This document shows, piece after piece, positions 16,336 through 24,415 of a stretch of 64,000 bases of DNA. The notes beneath the pieces are model-generated. The model had not been told where the DNA came from and did no database searches. It saw nothing but the letters and a program-made list of their open reading frames with translations. Position 1 is the stretch's first letter. The number at the start of each line of letters is the position of its first letter. The position numbers were made by a program, and so were the translations under genes. This stretch comes from Variovorax fucosicus. Lineage in GTDB: Bacteria; Pseudomonadota; Gammaproteobacteria; Burkholderiales; Burkholderiaceae_C. The stretch lies in contig NZ_JASZYU010000002.1 of the NCBI RefSeq assembly GCF_030316825.1, forward strand, positions 868,001 through 932,000, written 5' to 3'.

Positions 16336-16617
16336 ATGGCCACGTTCAAGAAATTCAACAAAGACAAGCGCCCGAAGCGCAATACCCAGTCGCTGCTGTT
16401 CAAGCGCAAGCGCTTCTGCCGCTTCACCGTCGCCGGCGTCGAAGAGATCGACTACAAGGACATCGACACCCTGCGCGACTTCATCGGCGAAAACGGCAAG
16501 ATCATTCCCGCGCGCCTGACCGGCACCCGTGCGATCTACCAGCGCCAGCTCAACACCGCGATCAAGCGTGCCCGCTTCCTCGCGATGGTTCCGTACAGCG
16601 ACCAGCATCGCGTCTAA
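16336..16617 (+). CDS. rpsR: 30S ribosomal protein S18
   Basis: 93 residues of basic S18, which pairs with S6 on the small-subunit platform. Recognisable parts are [48 protein letters not shown] and the C-terminal [11 protein letters not shown] 16336 follows GAGAGGTCC. It is third in the operon; the rplI ribosome site AAGGAGAG begins inside its stop region. Confidence 0.98.
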   Translation: MATFKKFNKDKRPKRNTQSLLFKRKRFCRFTVAGVEEIDYKDIDTLRDFIGENGKIIPARLTGTRAIYQRQLNTAIKRARFLAMVPYSDQHRV

Positions 16618-16630
16618 GGAGAGCCACATC

Positions 16631-17083
16631 ATGCAAATCATTCTTCTGGACAAGGTTCTCAACGTTGGCGCGCTGGGTGACATCGTCAAGGTCAAGGACG
16701 GCTACGCCCGCAACTTCCTGATCCCGTCGGGCCGCGCCCGCCGCGCCACTGAAGCCAACAAGGCCGAATTCGCCGCCAAGCGCGCCGAACTCGAAAAGGC
16801 TGCGGCCGCCAAGCTGGCCGAGTCGCAAGCGCAGGGCGAGAAGCTCGGCGGCGCAACCATCAAGCTGACGCAGAAGGCCGGCGTCGATGGCCGTCTGTTC
16901 GGTTCGGTCACCAACCATGACATCTCCGAAGAGCTCAACAAGCAGGGCTACAAGGTGGTCAAGTCGCAAGTGCGCCTGCCGAACGGCCCGATCAAGGTCA
17001 CCGGCGACAGCACCGTGAGCGTGGCGCTCCACACCGACGTGGTGGTCGACATCACCGTGACGGTGTACGGCGAAACCGCGTAA
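16631..17083 (+). CDS. rplI: 50S ribosomal protein L9
   Basis: 150 residues, full length. L9 binds 23S rRNA domain V near the L1 stalk and limits frameshifting. The start [19 protein letters not shown], the [13 protein letters not shown] segment, a long Ala/Lys/Glu helix and the C-terminal domain ([12 protein letters not shown]) are typical. ATG 16631 follows AAGGAGAG by about nine bases. It is the last gene of the ribosomal operon, followed by intergenic repeat copy B and a strong terminator. Confidence 0.98.
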   Translation: MQIILLDKVLNVGALGDIVKVKDGYARNFLIPSGRARRATEANKAEFAAKRAELEKAAAAKLAESQAQGEKLGGATIKLTQKAGVDGRLFGSVTNHDISEELNKQGYKVVKSQVRLPNGPIKVTGDSTVSVALHTDVVVDITVTVYGETA

Positions 17084-17089
17084 CTGTTG

Positions 17090-17190
17090 CTCGCCCCCAG
17101 GCTGCGCGCACTTCGTGTCGCTCCGCCTTCCCCCTACCGGGGACAACACCTGCGGTCCGGCTGAGCCGGTTCCGCGGTGTTCCCGGAATT
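17090..17190 (+). repeat. Dispersed intergenic repeat, copy B
   Basis: Starts seven bases after the rplI TAA. Its first 35 bases equal those of copy A. A C-run/G-run hairpin follows, then CGGTCCGGCTGAGCCGGTTCC, a part also found in diverged form in copy C. The end, GCGGTGTTCCCGGAATTG, resembles bases 41063-41080 before the DUF3299 gene. Confidence 0.8.
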
Positions 17191-17224
17191 GAACAAGGTC
17201 GCCCTCGGGCGACTTTGTTCTTTT
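17191..17224 (+). terminator. Intrinsic terminator of the rpsF-rplI operon
   Basis: GTCGCC-CTCG-GGCGAC (17198-17213) is flanked by GAACAAG and TTTGTTC, which extend the stem to about 13 pairs. CTTTT follows at 17220-17224. This separates the ribosomal operon from dnaB. Confidence 0.85.
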
Positions 17225-17267
17225 GGGGATACAAGATGTCCTCGGCGCTGCACCGAAAAGTCACCGC

Positions 17268-17276
17268 TTATCCACA
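17268..17276 (+). promoter_or_regulatory. DnaA box upstream of dnaB
   Basis: TTATCCACA, a perfect match to the strict DnaA-box consensus, lies 60 bases before the dnaB start codon; a second TTATCCC follows at 17280-17286. A single nonamer can occur by chance, but its place in the short dnaB leader makes DnaA control of dnaB worth considering. Confidence 0.5.
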
Positions 17277-17335
17277 GCGTTATCCCATGACGCTGCCCGC
17301 CATGCGGCTTAGCATGTGCGGTTGCAAGGAAATCC

Positions 17336-18742
17336 ATGTCCGCCGTTTTCTCCTACGCCGACAACGATCCGTCCAACGATCGTCAGGTCGCGCAATTGCG
17401 CATTCCGCCCCATTCGATCGAGGCCGAATCCAGTGTGCTCGGCGGGCTCCTGCTCGACAACGGCGCATGGGATCGCGTCGGTGACCTGTTGCAGGACAGT
17501 GACTTCTACCGCTACGAGCACAAGCTGATCTACGCGTCGATCGGCGGTCTCGTCAACGCGAGCAAACCGGCCGACGTGATCACGGTGTTCGAGCAGTTGC
17601 AGAGCATCGGCAAGTCCGACGAAATGGGCGGGCTGGTGTACCTGAACTCGCTTGCGCAGTACGTGCCGAGCGCAAGCAACATCCGCCGCTACGCCGAGAT
17701 CGTGCGAGACCGCTCGATCCTGCGCAAGCTGGTGAGCGCCGCCGACGAGATCGCGACCAACGCCTTCAACACGCAGGGCAAGGCGGTCGACAAGATCCTC
17801 GACGAGGCCGAGCAGAAGATCTTTCACATCGGCGAGGAAGGCTCGCGCATGAAGCAGGGCTTCCAGGGCATGGACTCCCTGGTGGTCGAACTGCTCGACC
17901 GCGTGACCGAGATGGCGGACAACCCGAACGACATCACGGGCGTGCCGACCGGCTTCATCGACTTGGATCGCATGACCTCGGGCTTCCAGGCCGGCGACAT
18001 GATCGTGCTGGCGGCACGCCCCTCGATGGGCAAGACCGCCCTGGCCATCAACATCGCCGAGCATGTGGCGCTGAACGAAGGCCTTCCGGTGGCGGTGTTC
18101 TCTATGGAAATGGGCGCGTCGCAACTCGCAGTGCGGATCGTCGGCTCGATCGGCCGCATCGACCAGACCCACCTTCGCACCGGCAAGCTCACCGACGAAG
18201 AGTGGCCGCGCCTGACCGAAGCGATCGAGAAGCTGCGCAACATCTCCCTGCACATCGACGAAACGCCGGGCCTCACCACGAGCGAATTGCGCGCCAACTC
18301 GCGCCGGCTCGCGCGCCAGTGCGGCCAGCTCGGCCTGATCGTGGTCGACTACCTGCAGCTCATGAGCGTGTCGACCGCGATGAACGACGAGAACCGCGCG
18401 ACGGCGGTGGGCGAAATCTCGCGCGGCTTGAAGATGCTGGCCAAGGAACTCAAGTGCCCGGTGATCGCACTGTCGCAGCTGAGCCGCGGCGTCGAGTCGC
18501 GCACCGACAAGCGCCCGATGATGAGCGACCTGCGCGAGTCCGGCGCGATCGAGCAGGATGCCGACGTGATCATGTTCATCTACCGCGACGACTACTACAA
18601 CAAGGACTCGAAGGAGCCGGGCGTGGCCGAGGTGATCATCAGCAAGCAGCGGAACGGCCCGACCGGTACCGTCAAGCTGGCGTTCCTGAAGCCGATCACC
18701 AAGTTCGAGAGCCTGGCCGGCGGCGGCGGCCACGATTTCTAG
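17336..18742 (+). CDS. dnaB: Replicative DNA helicase DnaB
   Basis: A 468-residue hexameric helicase that unwinds DNA at the replication fork. The N-terminal helical domain (PHSIEAESSVLGGLLLD) is followed by the RecA-like core, with Walker A RPSMGKTALA near residues 227-236, VFSMEMGASQLA, the Walker B region LIVVDYLQLM and QLSRGVESR, and the arginine-finger region FIYRDDYY. The length is normal and no intein is present. ATG 17336 follows AAGGA. It follows the ribosomal operon after a terminator, so it probably uses its own promoter near the DnaA box. Confidence 0.98.
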   Translation: MSAVFSYADNDPSNDRQVAQLRIPPHSIEAESSVLGGLLLDNGAWDRVGDLLQDSDFYRYEHKLIYASIGGLVNASKPADVITVFEQLQSIGKSDEMGGLVYLNSLAQYVPSASNIRRYAEIVRDRSILRKLVSAADEIATNAFNTQGKAVDKILDEAEQKIFHIGEEGSRMKQGFQGMDSLVVELLDRVTEMADNPNDITGVPTGFIDLDRMTSGFQAGDMIVLAARPSMGKTALAINIAEHVALNEGLPVAVFSMEMGASQLAVRIVGSIGRIDQTHLRTGKLTDEEWPRLTEAIEKLRNISLHIDETPGLTTSELRANSRRLARQCGQLGLIVVDYLQLMSVSTAMNDENRATAVGEISRGLKMLAKELKCPVIALSQLSRGVESRTDKRPMMSDLRESGAIEQDADVIMFIYRDDYYNKDSKEPGVAEVIISKQRNGPTGTVKLAFLKPITKFESLAGGGGHDF

Positions 18743-18784
18743 ATAAACAAGGCTGCGGTGCCCGTGTCCGGTGGACGCGAGGCG

Positions 18785-19504
18785 CTATCTCAATGTCTTT
18801 TTGGGCAGCGATGGCGTGGCATCGCGCTCCGCCCGCACCTGGCGCAGCATGTCGGCCAGCGTCTTGCCGGCCTCGTCGCGGAAACGCTCCGGCAGCACCT
18901 CGAGGCCGTCGATGCGGTCGACGCGGAAGCCGCGAAAGTCGTTGCGCAGTTCGCACCAGGCCGAGAGCGTCCAGACCTTGCCCCAGTAGAAGCAGCCGAG
19001 CGGCCGCACCGTGCGCTCGCTGGGTGCGTCGCTCACGTCCCGGTACGTCAGCCGCAGCTTGTGGTGCGACTGCACCGCTTCGCGCAACGCCTGCAGGTGC
19101 ACCCGTGCGCCGTCGTCGAGCGCCAGCGCCGGCGCATAGAGCGCGATGGCTTCGGCCGACACACGCGCTCCCGGCGGCAGCACCGACAGGATCTTGCCGA
19201 GCGCGGCTTCGATGTCGCGCGCCATCGCGGGGTCGACCCAGCTCTGCGCCATGCGGGCGGCCGCAACCAGTGCGCTCGCTTCGTCCTGCGTGAACATCAG
19301 CGGCGGCAGGTCGAAGCCAGGGCCAAGGCGATAGCCGACACCGGCTTCCCCTTCCACCGGTACGCCCTGATGCTGAAGATCGGCCACGTCGCGGTACACA
19401 GTGCGCTCCGAGACCTCGAGCCGCTGCGCGAGAAATGCCGCGGTCGTGAGGCGCCGCCCGCGAATGAGCTGCACGATCTGGAACAGGCGGTCGGCACGGC
19501 GCAT
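18785..19504 (-). CDS. HTH/WYL-domain transcriptional regulator (YafY family)
   Basis: 239 residues, starting at ATG 19504. An N-terminal HTH (RADRLFQIVQLIRGRRLTTAAF, EVSERTVYRDVADLQ) is followed by GEAGVGYRLGPGFDLPPLMFT, typical of the DeoR-like HTH_11 plus WYL family. The C-terminal WYL domain (LRLTYRDVS, VRPLGCFYWGKVWTLSAWCE) binds a ligand, possibly nucleic acid in some members. Its start codon overlaps the stop of the upstream gene (TGATG). It is the last gene of a five-gene operon (21256 to 18785) that I infer it regulates. Confidence 0.9.
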   Translation of the reverse strand: MRRADRLFQIVQLIRGRRLTTAAFLAQRLEVSERTVYRDVADLQHQGVPVEGEAGVGYRLGPGFDLPPLMFTQDEASALVAAARMAQSWVDPAMARDIEAALGKILSVLPPGARVSAEAIALYAPALALDDGARVHLQALREAVQSHHKLRLTYRDVSDAPSERTVRPLGCFYWGKVWTLSAWCELRNDFRGFRVDRIDGLEVLPERFRDEAGKTLADMLRQVRAERDATPSLPKKTLR

Positions 19505-19947
19505 CAGACGAGTTTTCTCTCGAAGTCTTCGACGAAGTAGCGTCTGCCGCGCTGCACGACGGTATGGCCTTCGGCTTCGAGCCGGTTCATCTGCGCCTCG
19601 ATGCCTCCCGGGTATTTGGGATTGAGTTCGCCGCCGATCTTCAGCGTGCGCCACCAGGCTGTTGTTCCATGCGCCTGCGCTACCGCGTGCGCCACCATGT
19701 GCGCAAAGATCGCCGTCGTGACGGTGCAGCCGATCGTTGCGTGGTGCCGCGCTGCGATGCCTTCGCCGATCCGGAACACCGTGGCGAGGCGGCCCGCCGG
19801 CACGCTGCGCATCGCAGCCTCGACCTCTTGCGGCGAAGGCGTGGCAATCGTGCCTTCGCCGCGGCGCTTGCGCATCGCCTCGGGAATCGGCTTCACGCTC
19901 GGCAGATCGGGGTAGCTGGCGAGACGAGCCTGCCAGCTCTTTTTCAT
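19504..19947 (-). CDS. MGMT/alkyltransferase-like family protein
   Basis: 147 residues, starting at ATG 19947 (a GTG at 19950 is possible). The segment VPAGRLATVFRIGEGIAARH, then TTAWWRTLKIGGELNPKYPGG and QMNRLEAEGHTV, resembles the DNA-binding domain of O6-alkylguanine alkyltransferases as it is annotated in the wider MGMT family. The reactive Pro-Cys-His-Arg motif is absent, so it should not transfer alkyl groups. It may recognise damaged or modified bases as ATL proteins do. Starts and stops overlap both neighbours (TGATG), showing tight translational coupling. The family call is moderate. Confidence 0.65.
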   Translation of the reverse strand: MKKSWQARLASYPDLPSVKPIPEAMRKRRGEGTIATPSPQEVEAAMRSVPAGRLATVFRIGEGIAARHHATIGCTVTTAIFAHMVAHAVAQAHGTTAWWRTLKIGGELNPKYPGGIEAQMNRLEAEGHTVVQRGRRYFVEDFERKLV

Positions 19948-20402
19948 CACGCGCTTTCCACGCCGATGCAGACCACCGCCGAGACGGGGCTGGTGTAGGC
20001 CTCGAAGTCGCTGCGGTAGCGTCGCTTTACTTCGGGATGCGCTTCGAAGTACTGCCAGACCTGGGCCCAGGCGTCGAGCACGGCCTGCGGCATGACGCCG
20101 CTGGCGTTGAAGACGAGGTAGTCGCCGGCTTCGACCTGCACCGTCGCACCCTCGGTGACGGCGACACCGGCGGTGACATCGAAGGCGCCGTGCGCATCGG
20201 ATTCATAGCCCGAATACACGCCGAAGTTGCGCAGATCCGCGGTGTCGCGGTGCGGCGTCCGGCCCATCACGTTCTCGCCGAAGAAGCGGGCCCAAAGGCC
20301 GGGGATGCGGCCACTGCCGGGGACGACTTCTTCGCGGTTGGTGGTGCGCACCGAAAGGCCGGCAACGGCGAAGGCGTTCTGGTACTGGCGGATGGGTTCC
20401 AT
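19947..20402 (-). CDS. GyrI-like/effector-binding domain protein
   Basis: 151 residues, starting at ATG 20402. The fold signs (AFAVAGLSVRTTNREEV near the start, IPGLWARFF, FGVYSGYESDAHGAFDVTAG, VEAGDYLVFNASG, then YRSDFEAY at the end) match the stand-alone effector-binding domain of AraC/MerR regulators, also called GyrI-like or Cass2-like. Such proteins bind cationic or aromatic small molecules. There is no DNA-binding domain. It lies third in the VOC-EVE-GyrI-MGMT-WYL operon and overlaps the next gene by one base. A sensor or sequestration role is inferred. Confidence 0.82.
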   Translation of the reverse strand: MEPIRQYQNAFAVAGLSVRTTNREEVVPGSGRIPGLWARFFGENVMGRTPHRDTADLRNFGVYSGYESDAHGAFDVTAGVAVTEGATVQVEAGDYLVFNASGVMPQAVLDAWAQVWQYFEAHPEVKRRYRSDFEAYTSPVSAVVCIGVESA

Positions 20403-20420
20403 GTCTTTTCTCCAGTGGGT

Positions 20421-20879
20421 TCAAAGGCCCTGTGACAACGCATCGGCCCGCATGGCCGTGGCAATCAGTTGCATGTCGTGGTCGTTGATCTCGAACAATC
20501 CGAAGCGGAATTTGCTGCCCCAACGTTTCGGATCTTCGACGAAGTCGAAGGCCTCGATCAGCGGCGCGATCGGCGCCTCCTGCGCCGGCGCATAGCGTAC
20601 ATCGCGTCGCCACGGTATGAAGCCGCGGCCCATGTCGACCTGGTAGGGTTCGCCGGGCTGCACGACGCCGATCGAGACGAAGCTCTGCAGCCTGTCGGTG
20701 CCGCCGTACACCGTGGCCGGCGCGTAGTAGGCGACCCGGTCGCCCGGTGCGACGCGCGTCAGCGGCGCACCTTTGCCATGACCGACCTGCATGAAGCCGA
20801 TCGGCCGGTGGTCGCGTCCCAGCCGCGCATGCTCGGCGCTGGCAATCGCGATCCAGTTGCGTGGCGTGCGAGTGCTCAT
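20421..20879 (-). CDS. EVE domain-containing protein (UPF0310-like)
   Basis: 152 residues, starting at ATG 20879. The start NWIAIASAEHARLG, followed by GFMQVGHGKGAPLTRVAPGDRVAYY and later FVSIGVV, is the EVE fold, a PUA/YTH relative. EVE proteins bind modified bases in DNA or RNA and often sit in modification or restriction contexts. No nuclease domain is fused. It is the second gene of the five-gene operon, five bases after the VOC gene and 18 bases before the GyrI-like gene. Confidence 0.85.
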   Translation of the reverse strand: MSTRTPRNWIAIASAEHARLGRDHRPIGFMQVGHGKGAPLTRVAPGDRVAYYAPATVYGGTDRLQSFVSIGVVQPGEPYQVDMGRGFIPWRRDVRYAPAQEAPIAPLIEAFDFVEDPKRWGSKFRFGLFEINDHDMQLIATAMRADALSQGL

Positions 20880-20884
20880 CGGGC

Positions 20885-21256
20885 TCAGGCGAGTGCGTGC
20901 AAGCCAACCTCGTTGCCTTCGGTGTCACGCAGATGGGCGATGAAACCCATGCCGGGCGGCAGGGCCGATTTGGGCGACACGATCTGACCGCCGGCGGCCT
21001 CGATGCGCGACAGCACCGCGTCGATGCCCGGCATGCAGTCGAGGTAGACACGGATGCCGCTCGCCGCTGTTGCGCTGGCATTGCCGCCGGCTTGCAGGGC
21101 GCCGCCAACGCCCGGCTTTTCGTGCGGAAACACGGCCAGCACGTCACCGCCGAAGTTCTCGCGCCGCAGCGGCCGGCCCAACACGGTTTCGTAGAAGCGC
21201 TGTGCGCGATCCATGTCGGTGACCGGGATCTCGAACCAACTGATGGCGTTGTTCAT
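20885..21256 (-). CDS. VOC family (glyoxalase-like) protein
   Basis: 123 residues, starting at ATG 21256. Two beta-alpha-beta-beta-beta modules of the vicinal-oxygen-chelate fold are visible: ISWFEIPVTDMDRAQRFYETVLG, then VYLDCMPGIDAVLSRIEAAGG and PGMGFIAHLRDTEGNEVGLHA. Such proteins are small metal-dependent enzymes or resistance/binding proteins. The segment resembles the YjdN/PhnB-independent Gly-I class. It is the first gene of the minus-strand five-gene operon. The substrate is unknown. Confidence 0.88.
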   Translation of the reverse strand: MNNAISWFEIPVTDMDRAQRFYETVLGRPLRRENFGGDVLAVFPHEKPGVGGALQAGGNASATAASGIRVYLDCMPGIDAVLSRIEAAGGQIVSPKSALPPGMGFIAHLRDTEGNEVGLHALA

Positions 21257-21347
21257 TTCAGACTCTCTTTCTTGGGTTGTGAAGGGAGCCCTGATGGTGC
21301 GAGGGGGCTGCTGACAACGTCGTGTCAGGAGCTTGTCATTTCAGACG

Positions 21348-21389
21348 AAAAAAAGGCCCGAGCCGCCCGGAAGGGCGTGCGCGGGCGGC
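21348..21389 (-). terminator. Terminator after the phoH-like gene
   Basis: On the minus strand GCCGCCCG and CGGGCGGC (21389-21362) form an 8-bp stem; seven T residues lie at 21354-21348, eight bases beyond. It starts 25 bases after the phoH stop. A second weaker hairpin (GCTGCTGACA/TGTCAGGAGC, about 21307-21332) lies between it and the VOC gene. Confidence 0.6.
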
Positions 21390-21413
21390 TGTGAAAGTGA
21401 GAGCGTCAGGCGT

Positions 21414-23195
21414 TCAGAGTACTTCGCTCGCAAAGTCCGCCAGCCGCGAGCGTTCGCCGCGCGCCAGCGTGATGTGGCCACCGTGCGGCCAGCCCTTGAA
21501 CTTGTCGACCGCGAAGGTGAGGCCTGACGAGCCTTCTGTCAGGTAGGGGGTGTCGATCTGCGCGAGGTTGCCCATGCAGATGATCTTGGTGCCGGGGCCG
21601 GCACGTGTGATCAGCGTTTTCATCTGCTTGGGCGTGAGGTTCTGCGCCTCGTCGACGATCACGTACTTGTTGAGGAAGGTGCGGCCGCGCATGAAGTTCA
21701 TGCTCTTGATCTTGATGCGGGAGCGGATCAACTCGTTGGTGGCCGCGCGGCCCCATTCGCCGGCACCGCCGCCGTCGCCCTTGGCCAGGAACTCGAGGTT
21801 GTCGTCGAGTGCACCCATCCACGGGCCCATCTTTTCTTCTTCGGTGCCGGGCAGGAAGCCGATGTCTTCGCCGACGCTCACGGTGGCACGCGTCATGATG
21901 ATCTCGGTGTAGCGGCGGTCGTCGAGCACCTGGGTCAGGCCGGAGGCCAGTGCCATCAGCGTCTTGCCGGTGCCGGCGGTGCCGGTGAGCGTGACGAAGT
22001 CGATCTCGGGATCCATCAGCACATTCATCGCGAAGTTCTGTTCGCGGTTCTTGGTGGACACGCCCCAGACCGCATTCTTGGTCGAGGCGTAGTCCTTCAG
22101 CGTCTTGAGCACTGCGGTCTTGTCGCGGATTTCGGTGACACGGGCGTACATGCTCGGCTCGCCCGGTGCTTCGAAGTAGACGAACTGGTTGATATAGAGG
22201 TTCGGCACGATCGGGCCGGTGATCCGGTAGAACGTGGTGCTGCCGCTCTGCCAGCTTTCGACCGTTTTGCTCTGGCGCGTCCAGAAATCGGCTGGCAGGG
22301 CAAGCGAGCCGGAGTAGAGCAGGTCGCCGTCTTCGAGCGTCTTGTCGTTCTGGTAGTCGTCTGCCGCCAGCCCGAGCGCGCGCGCCTTGACGCGCATGTT
22401 GATGTCCTTCGACACCAGCACCACTTCCTGCTTCGGATGGCCGGGCCGATCCTTGGCATAGAGGTCGCGTAGCGCCTGCACCACGCCGAGGATCTGGTTA
22501 TCGGCCTTGCCCTGCGGCAGGCTGGTGGGCAGCGAATAGTCGAGTGCCTCGGTCTGGAAGAACAGCTTGCCGCCGGCGCCACGGTGGCCGGTGGTGTCGA
22601 GCTTCAGGCCCTTGGCGATGTCGGCATCCCTGGCGCCGGCCAGCGCGTCGAGCGTGCGGCTGGTCTGGCGACCGTTGCGCGCGACTTCGGTCGTGCCCTT
22701 CTTGTGGCCGTCGAGCTCTTCGAGCACGATCATCGGCAGGTAGATGTCGTGTTCCTCAAAGCGGAACAGGCACATCGGATCGTGCAGCAGCACATTGGTG
22801 TCGAGCACGAACAACTTGGCCATGCCGTTCGACCGGGTACGGCGCGGACGGGGGCTGTCCTGTTGCGCGGCGCGTGGGCGCGCGGCCGGCGCTGGCACGG
22901 CCGGCGCCGGTGCCCGTTCGGCGCGGGCCTGCGGCGGTTCCGGTGCGCGCTCGACCGTTACCGGCCGGGGCTTGGTCTCGATCTGCCGCATGGTTTCGGC
23001 AGCGGGCGCGCCGCCGGCAGCGTCATGCCGCGCATCGAACAGTTCCAGCGGCTGCGGCCCGTTGCTGCGCGGATCCTCCGCATGCCGGCTGCCGCCGCTG
23101 CGTCGCGGGCCTTTGGACGACGAATGCGCTGGCGCGTCGAGCGCGTCGGGCGTCAGCAGGGCGGCGCGTTTCGTGGGGGCGGGAGGCAAGGGCAT
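21414..23195 (-). CDS. PIN domain-PhoH family ATPase
   Basis: 593 residues, starting at ATG 23195. Residues 1-124 are an unusual low-complexity, Pro/Ala/Arg-rich, probably disordered extension. About 125-260 is a PIN ribonuclease domain (LFVLDTNVLLHDP, VLEELDGHKKG, DNQILG, LVSKDINMRVKA). The C-terminal part is the PhoH P-loop ATPase with Walker A GTAGTGKT near residue 405 and Walker B YVIVDEAQN. PhoH2-type proteins join RNA unwinding and RNA cleavage. A PSP1-like TRAM linker is not obvious. Alternative starts inside the extension cannot be excluded. It is a single-gene unit with a terminator. Confidence 0.93.
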   Translation of the reverse strand: MPLPPAPTKRAALLTPDALDAPAHSSSKGPRRSGGSRHAEDPRSNGPQPLELFDARHDAAGGAPAAETMRQIETKPRPVTVERAPEPPQARAERAPAPAVPAPAARPRAAQQDSPRPRRTRSNGMAKLFVLDTNVLLHDPMCLFRFEEHDIYLPMIVLEELDGHKKGTTEVARNGRQTSRTLDALAGARDADIAKGLKLDTTGHRGAGGKLFFQTEALDYSLPTSLPQGKADNQILGVVQALRDLYAKDRPGHPKQEVVLVSKDINMRVKARALGLAADDYQNDKTLEDGDLLYSGSLALPADFWTRQSKTVESWQSGSTTFYRITGPIVPNLYINQFVYFEAPGEPSMYARVTEIRDKTAVLKTLKDYASTKNAVWGVSTKNREQNFAMNVLMDPEIDFVTLTGTAGTGKTLMALASGLTQVLDDRRYTEIIMTRATVSVGEDIGFLPGTEEEKMGPWMGALDDNLEFLAKGDGGGAGEWGRAATNELIRSRIKIKSMNFMRGRTFLNKYVIVDEAQNLTPKQMKTLITRAGPGTKIICMGNLAQIDTPYLTEGSSGLTFAVDKFKGWPHGGHITLARGERSRLADFASEVL

Positions 23196-23234
23196 GGAGT
23201 GGTTTGCTCGCAAAAAAGAAGGAACCAGAAAGCG

Positions 23235-23263
23235 AAAAAGCCGCCTGGCGAGCCGGGCGGCTT
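23235..23263 (-). terminator. Intrinsic terminator of bcp
   Basis: On the minus strand AAGCCGCC and GGCGGCTT form an 8-bp stem followed by TTTTT (23239-23235). It lies about 100 bases after the bcp stop and about 40 bases before the phoH start. The AT pairs on the other arm could make it partly bidirectional. Confidence 0.7.
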
Positions 23264-23361
23264 TGTTCGGGGAGCGCGGTTGTTGCGATCAACGGCATGG
23301 AACCACTATACACGTCCCATGCGATGTCGATTCTGCTCGCGGCGAGAAAAACAACACTGTT

Positions 23362-23838
23362 TCAGGCGGCCTTTTTGAGGGCCTTGACGGCCTTCAGCAC
23401 GTCGTCGACATGGCCCGGCACCTTGAGGCCGCGCCATTCGGCCTTGAGAATGCCGTCGGCGCCGATCAGGAAGGTGCTGCGCTCGATGCCCTTGACCTTC
23501 TTGCCGTACATGATCTTGTTCTTGACCACGCCGAACATGTGGCACATCTTTTCTTCGGTGTCGGCAATCAGTTCGAACGGCAGTTCGAGCTTGGCCTTGA
23601 ATTCGTCGTGCGACTTCATGTTGTCGCGCGAGACACCGAAAACGGTGGCACCGGCTTTCACGAAGTCCTTGTAGCGATCGCGGAACTGCATCGCTTCGGT
23701 GGTGCAGCCGGGTGTGTTGTCCTTGGGGTAGAAGTACATCACCAGCACATGACCGAGATGGGAGGTGTTCGACACCTTCAGACCGCCGGTCGCGTTAGAC
23801 TCGAATTCGGGAATGGGTTTGTTGACAACGATCGCCAT
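23362..23838 (-). CDS. bcp: Peroxiredoxin of the Bcp/PrxQ type
   Basis: 158 residues, starting at ATG 23838. It is a thiol peroxidase that reduces peroxides with thioredoxin or glutathione. Peroxidatic Cys45 is in DNTPGCTTEAM; the YFYPKDNTPGCT segment is diagnostic. The resolving Cys five residues on (Cys50 in E. coli Bcp) is Met50 here. The only other Cys is Cys99 (EKMCHMFGV), so it is a 1-Cys or atypical form. It is a single-gene unit with a terminator downstream. Confidence 0.95.
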   Translation of the reverse strand: MAIVVNKPIPEFESNATGGLKVSNTSHLGHVLVMYFYPKDNTPGCTTEAMQFRDRYKDFVKAGATVFGVSRDNMKSHDEFKAKLELPFELIADTEEKMCHMFGVVKNKIMYGKKVKGIERSTFLIGADGILKAEWRGLKVPGHVDDVLKAVKALKKAA

Positions 23839-23964
23839 GAAACTTGTTTTCTCCGTTATGGTTCCCGAAGGAGGATTGGTCGTTGCTCATTGACGGCCAA
23901 GAGAGGCCGATTGAGGGCCGCAGGCCTGTTCGCAACCGGCGATTTTAACCCGAAACGCCCCTCG

Positions 23965-24348
23965 TTAGCCACCCGAAGGGCTCTCGACAATGAGGGCTGC
24001 CAGCACGTGGCGCCCTTCGCCGGCCAGGATGTTGTAGGTGCGGCAGGCTGCCGGTGTGTCCATCGTCTCCACGCCGGTGCGCCGGGCCATCAGCGACTGC
24101 AGCCATTGCGGCTTCGGAAAGCGGATGCGCTCGCCGCTGCCGAAGATGACGAGTTCGGCACCGAGCGACGCCAGCTGCGCAAAGTGCTCGGCCTTCAGAT
24201 CCTCGAAGCGCGCGCAGTTCCATTCGAACCGTTCGCCGCGCGAACCGAGCACCACGCTGTGTTCAACCTTCTCGTTGTTGATGGCGACCCAGCCGGGGCC
24301 GTGCGCTGTGAGGGTCTGGACGTCGGATTTGTCGGGCTGGAGCTTCAT
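23965..24348 (-). CDS. Mth938-like domain protein (DUF498)
   Basis: 127 residues, starting at ATG 24348. The segment HGPGWVAINNEKVEHSVVLG, then LVIFGSGERIRFPKPQW, GVETMDTPAACRTYNILAGEGR and VLAALIVE, is the Mth938/NDUFAF3 fold. The mitochondrial relative is a complex I assembly factor, while bacterial roles are not known. It is divergent from alaA with about 67 bases between the starts. No membrane segment or catalytic motif is visible. Confidence 0.9.
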   Translation of the reverse strand: MKLQPDKSDVQTLTAHGPGWVAINNEKVEHSVVLGSRGERFEWNCARFEDLKAEHFAQLASLGAELVIFGSGERIRFPKPQWLQSLMARRTGVETMDTPAACRTYNILAGEGRHVLAALIVESPSGG

Positions 24349-24415
24349 CGGAAGGGGGGTGGAACTGTGGTCAAATTATAGGTTTTCCCCTGTGACAGCT
24401 GCCCCCGGAGGGCCT

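Noticed and set aside
19504..19947. An active O6-methylguanine-DNA methyltransferase
   Set aside because: The reactive Pro-Cys-His-Arg motif is absent; the single Cys in the TIGCTV segment does not fit. Only an alkyltransferase-like role is possible.
24038..24415. An N-terminal extension of alaA to an ATG at 24038
   Set aside because: It would overlap most of the Mth938-like gene on the other strand, and the good GGAGG site lies just before TTG 24416, which gives the family length.
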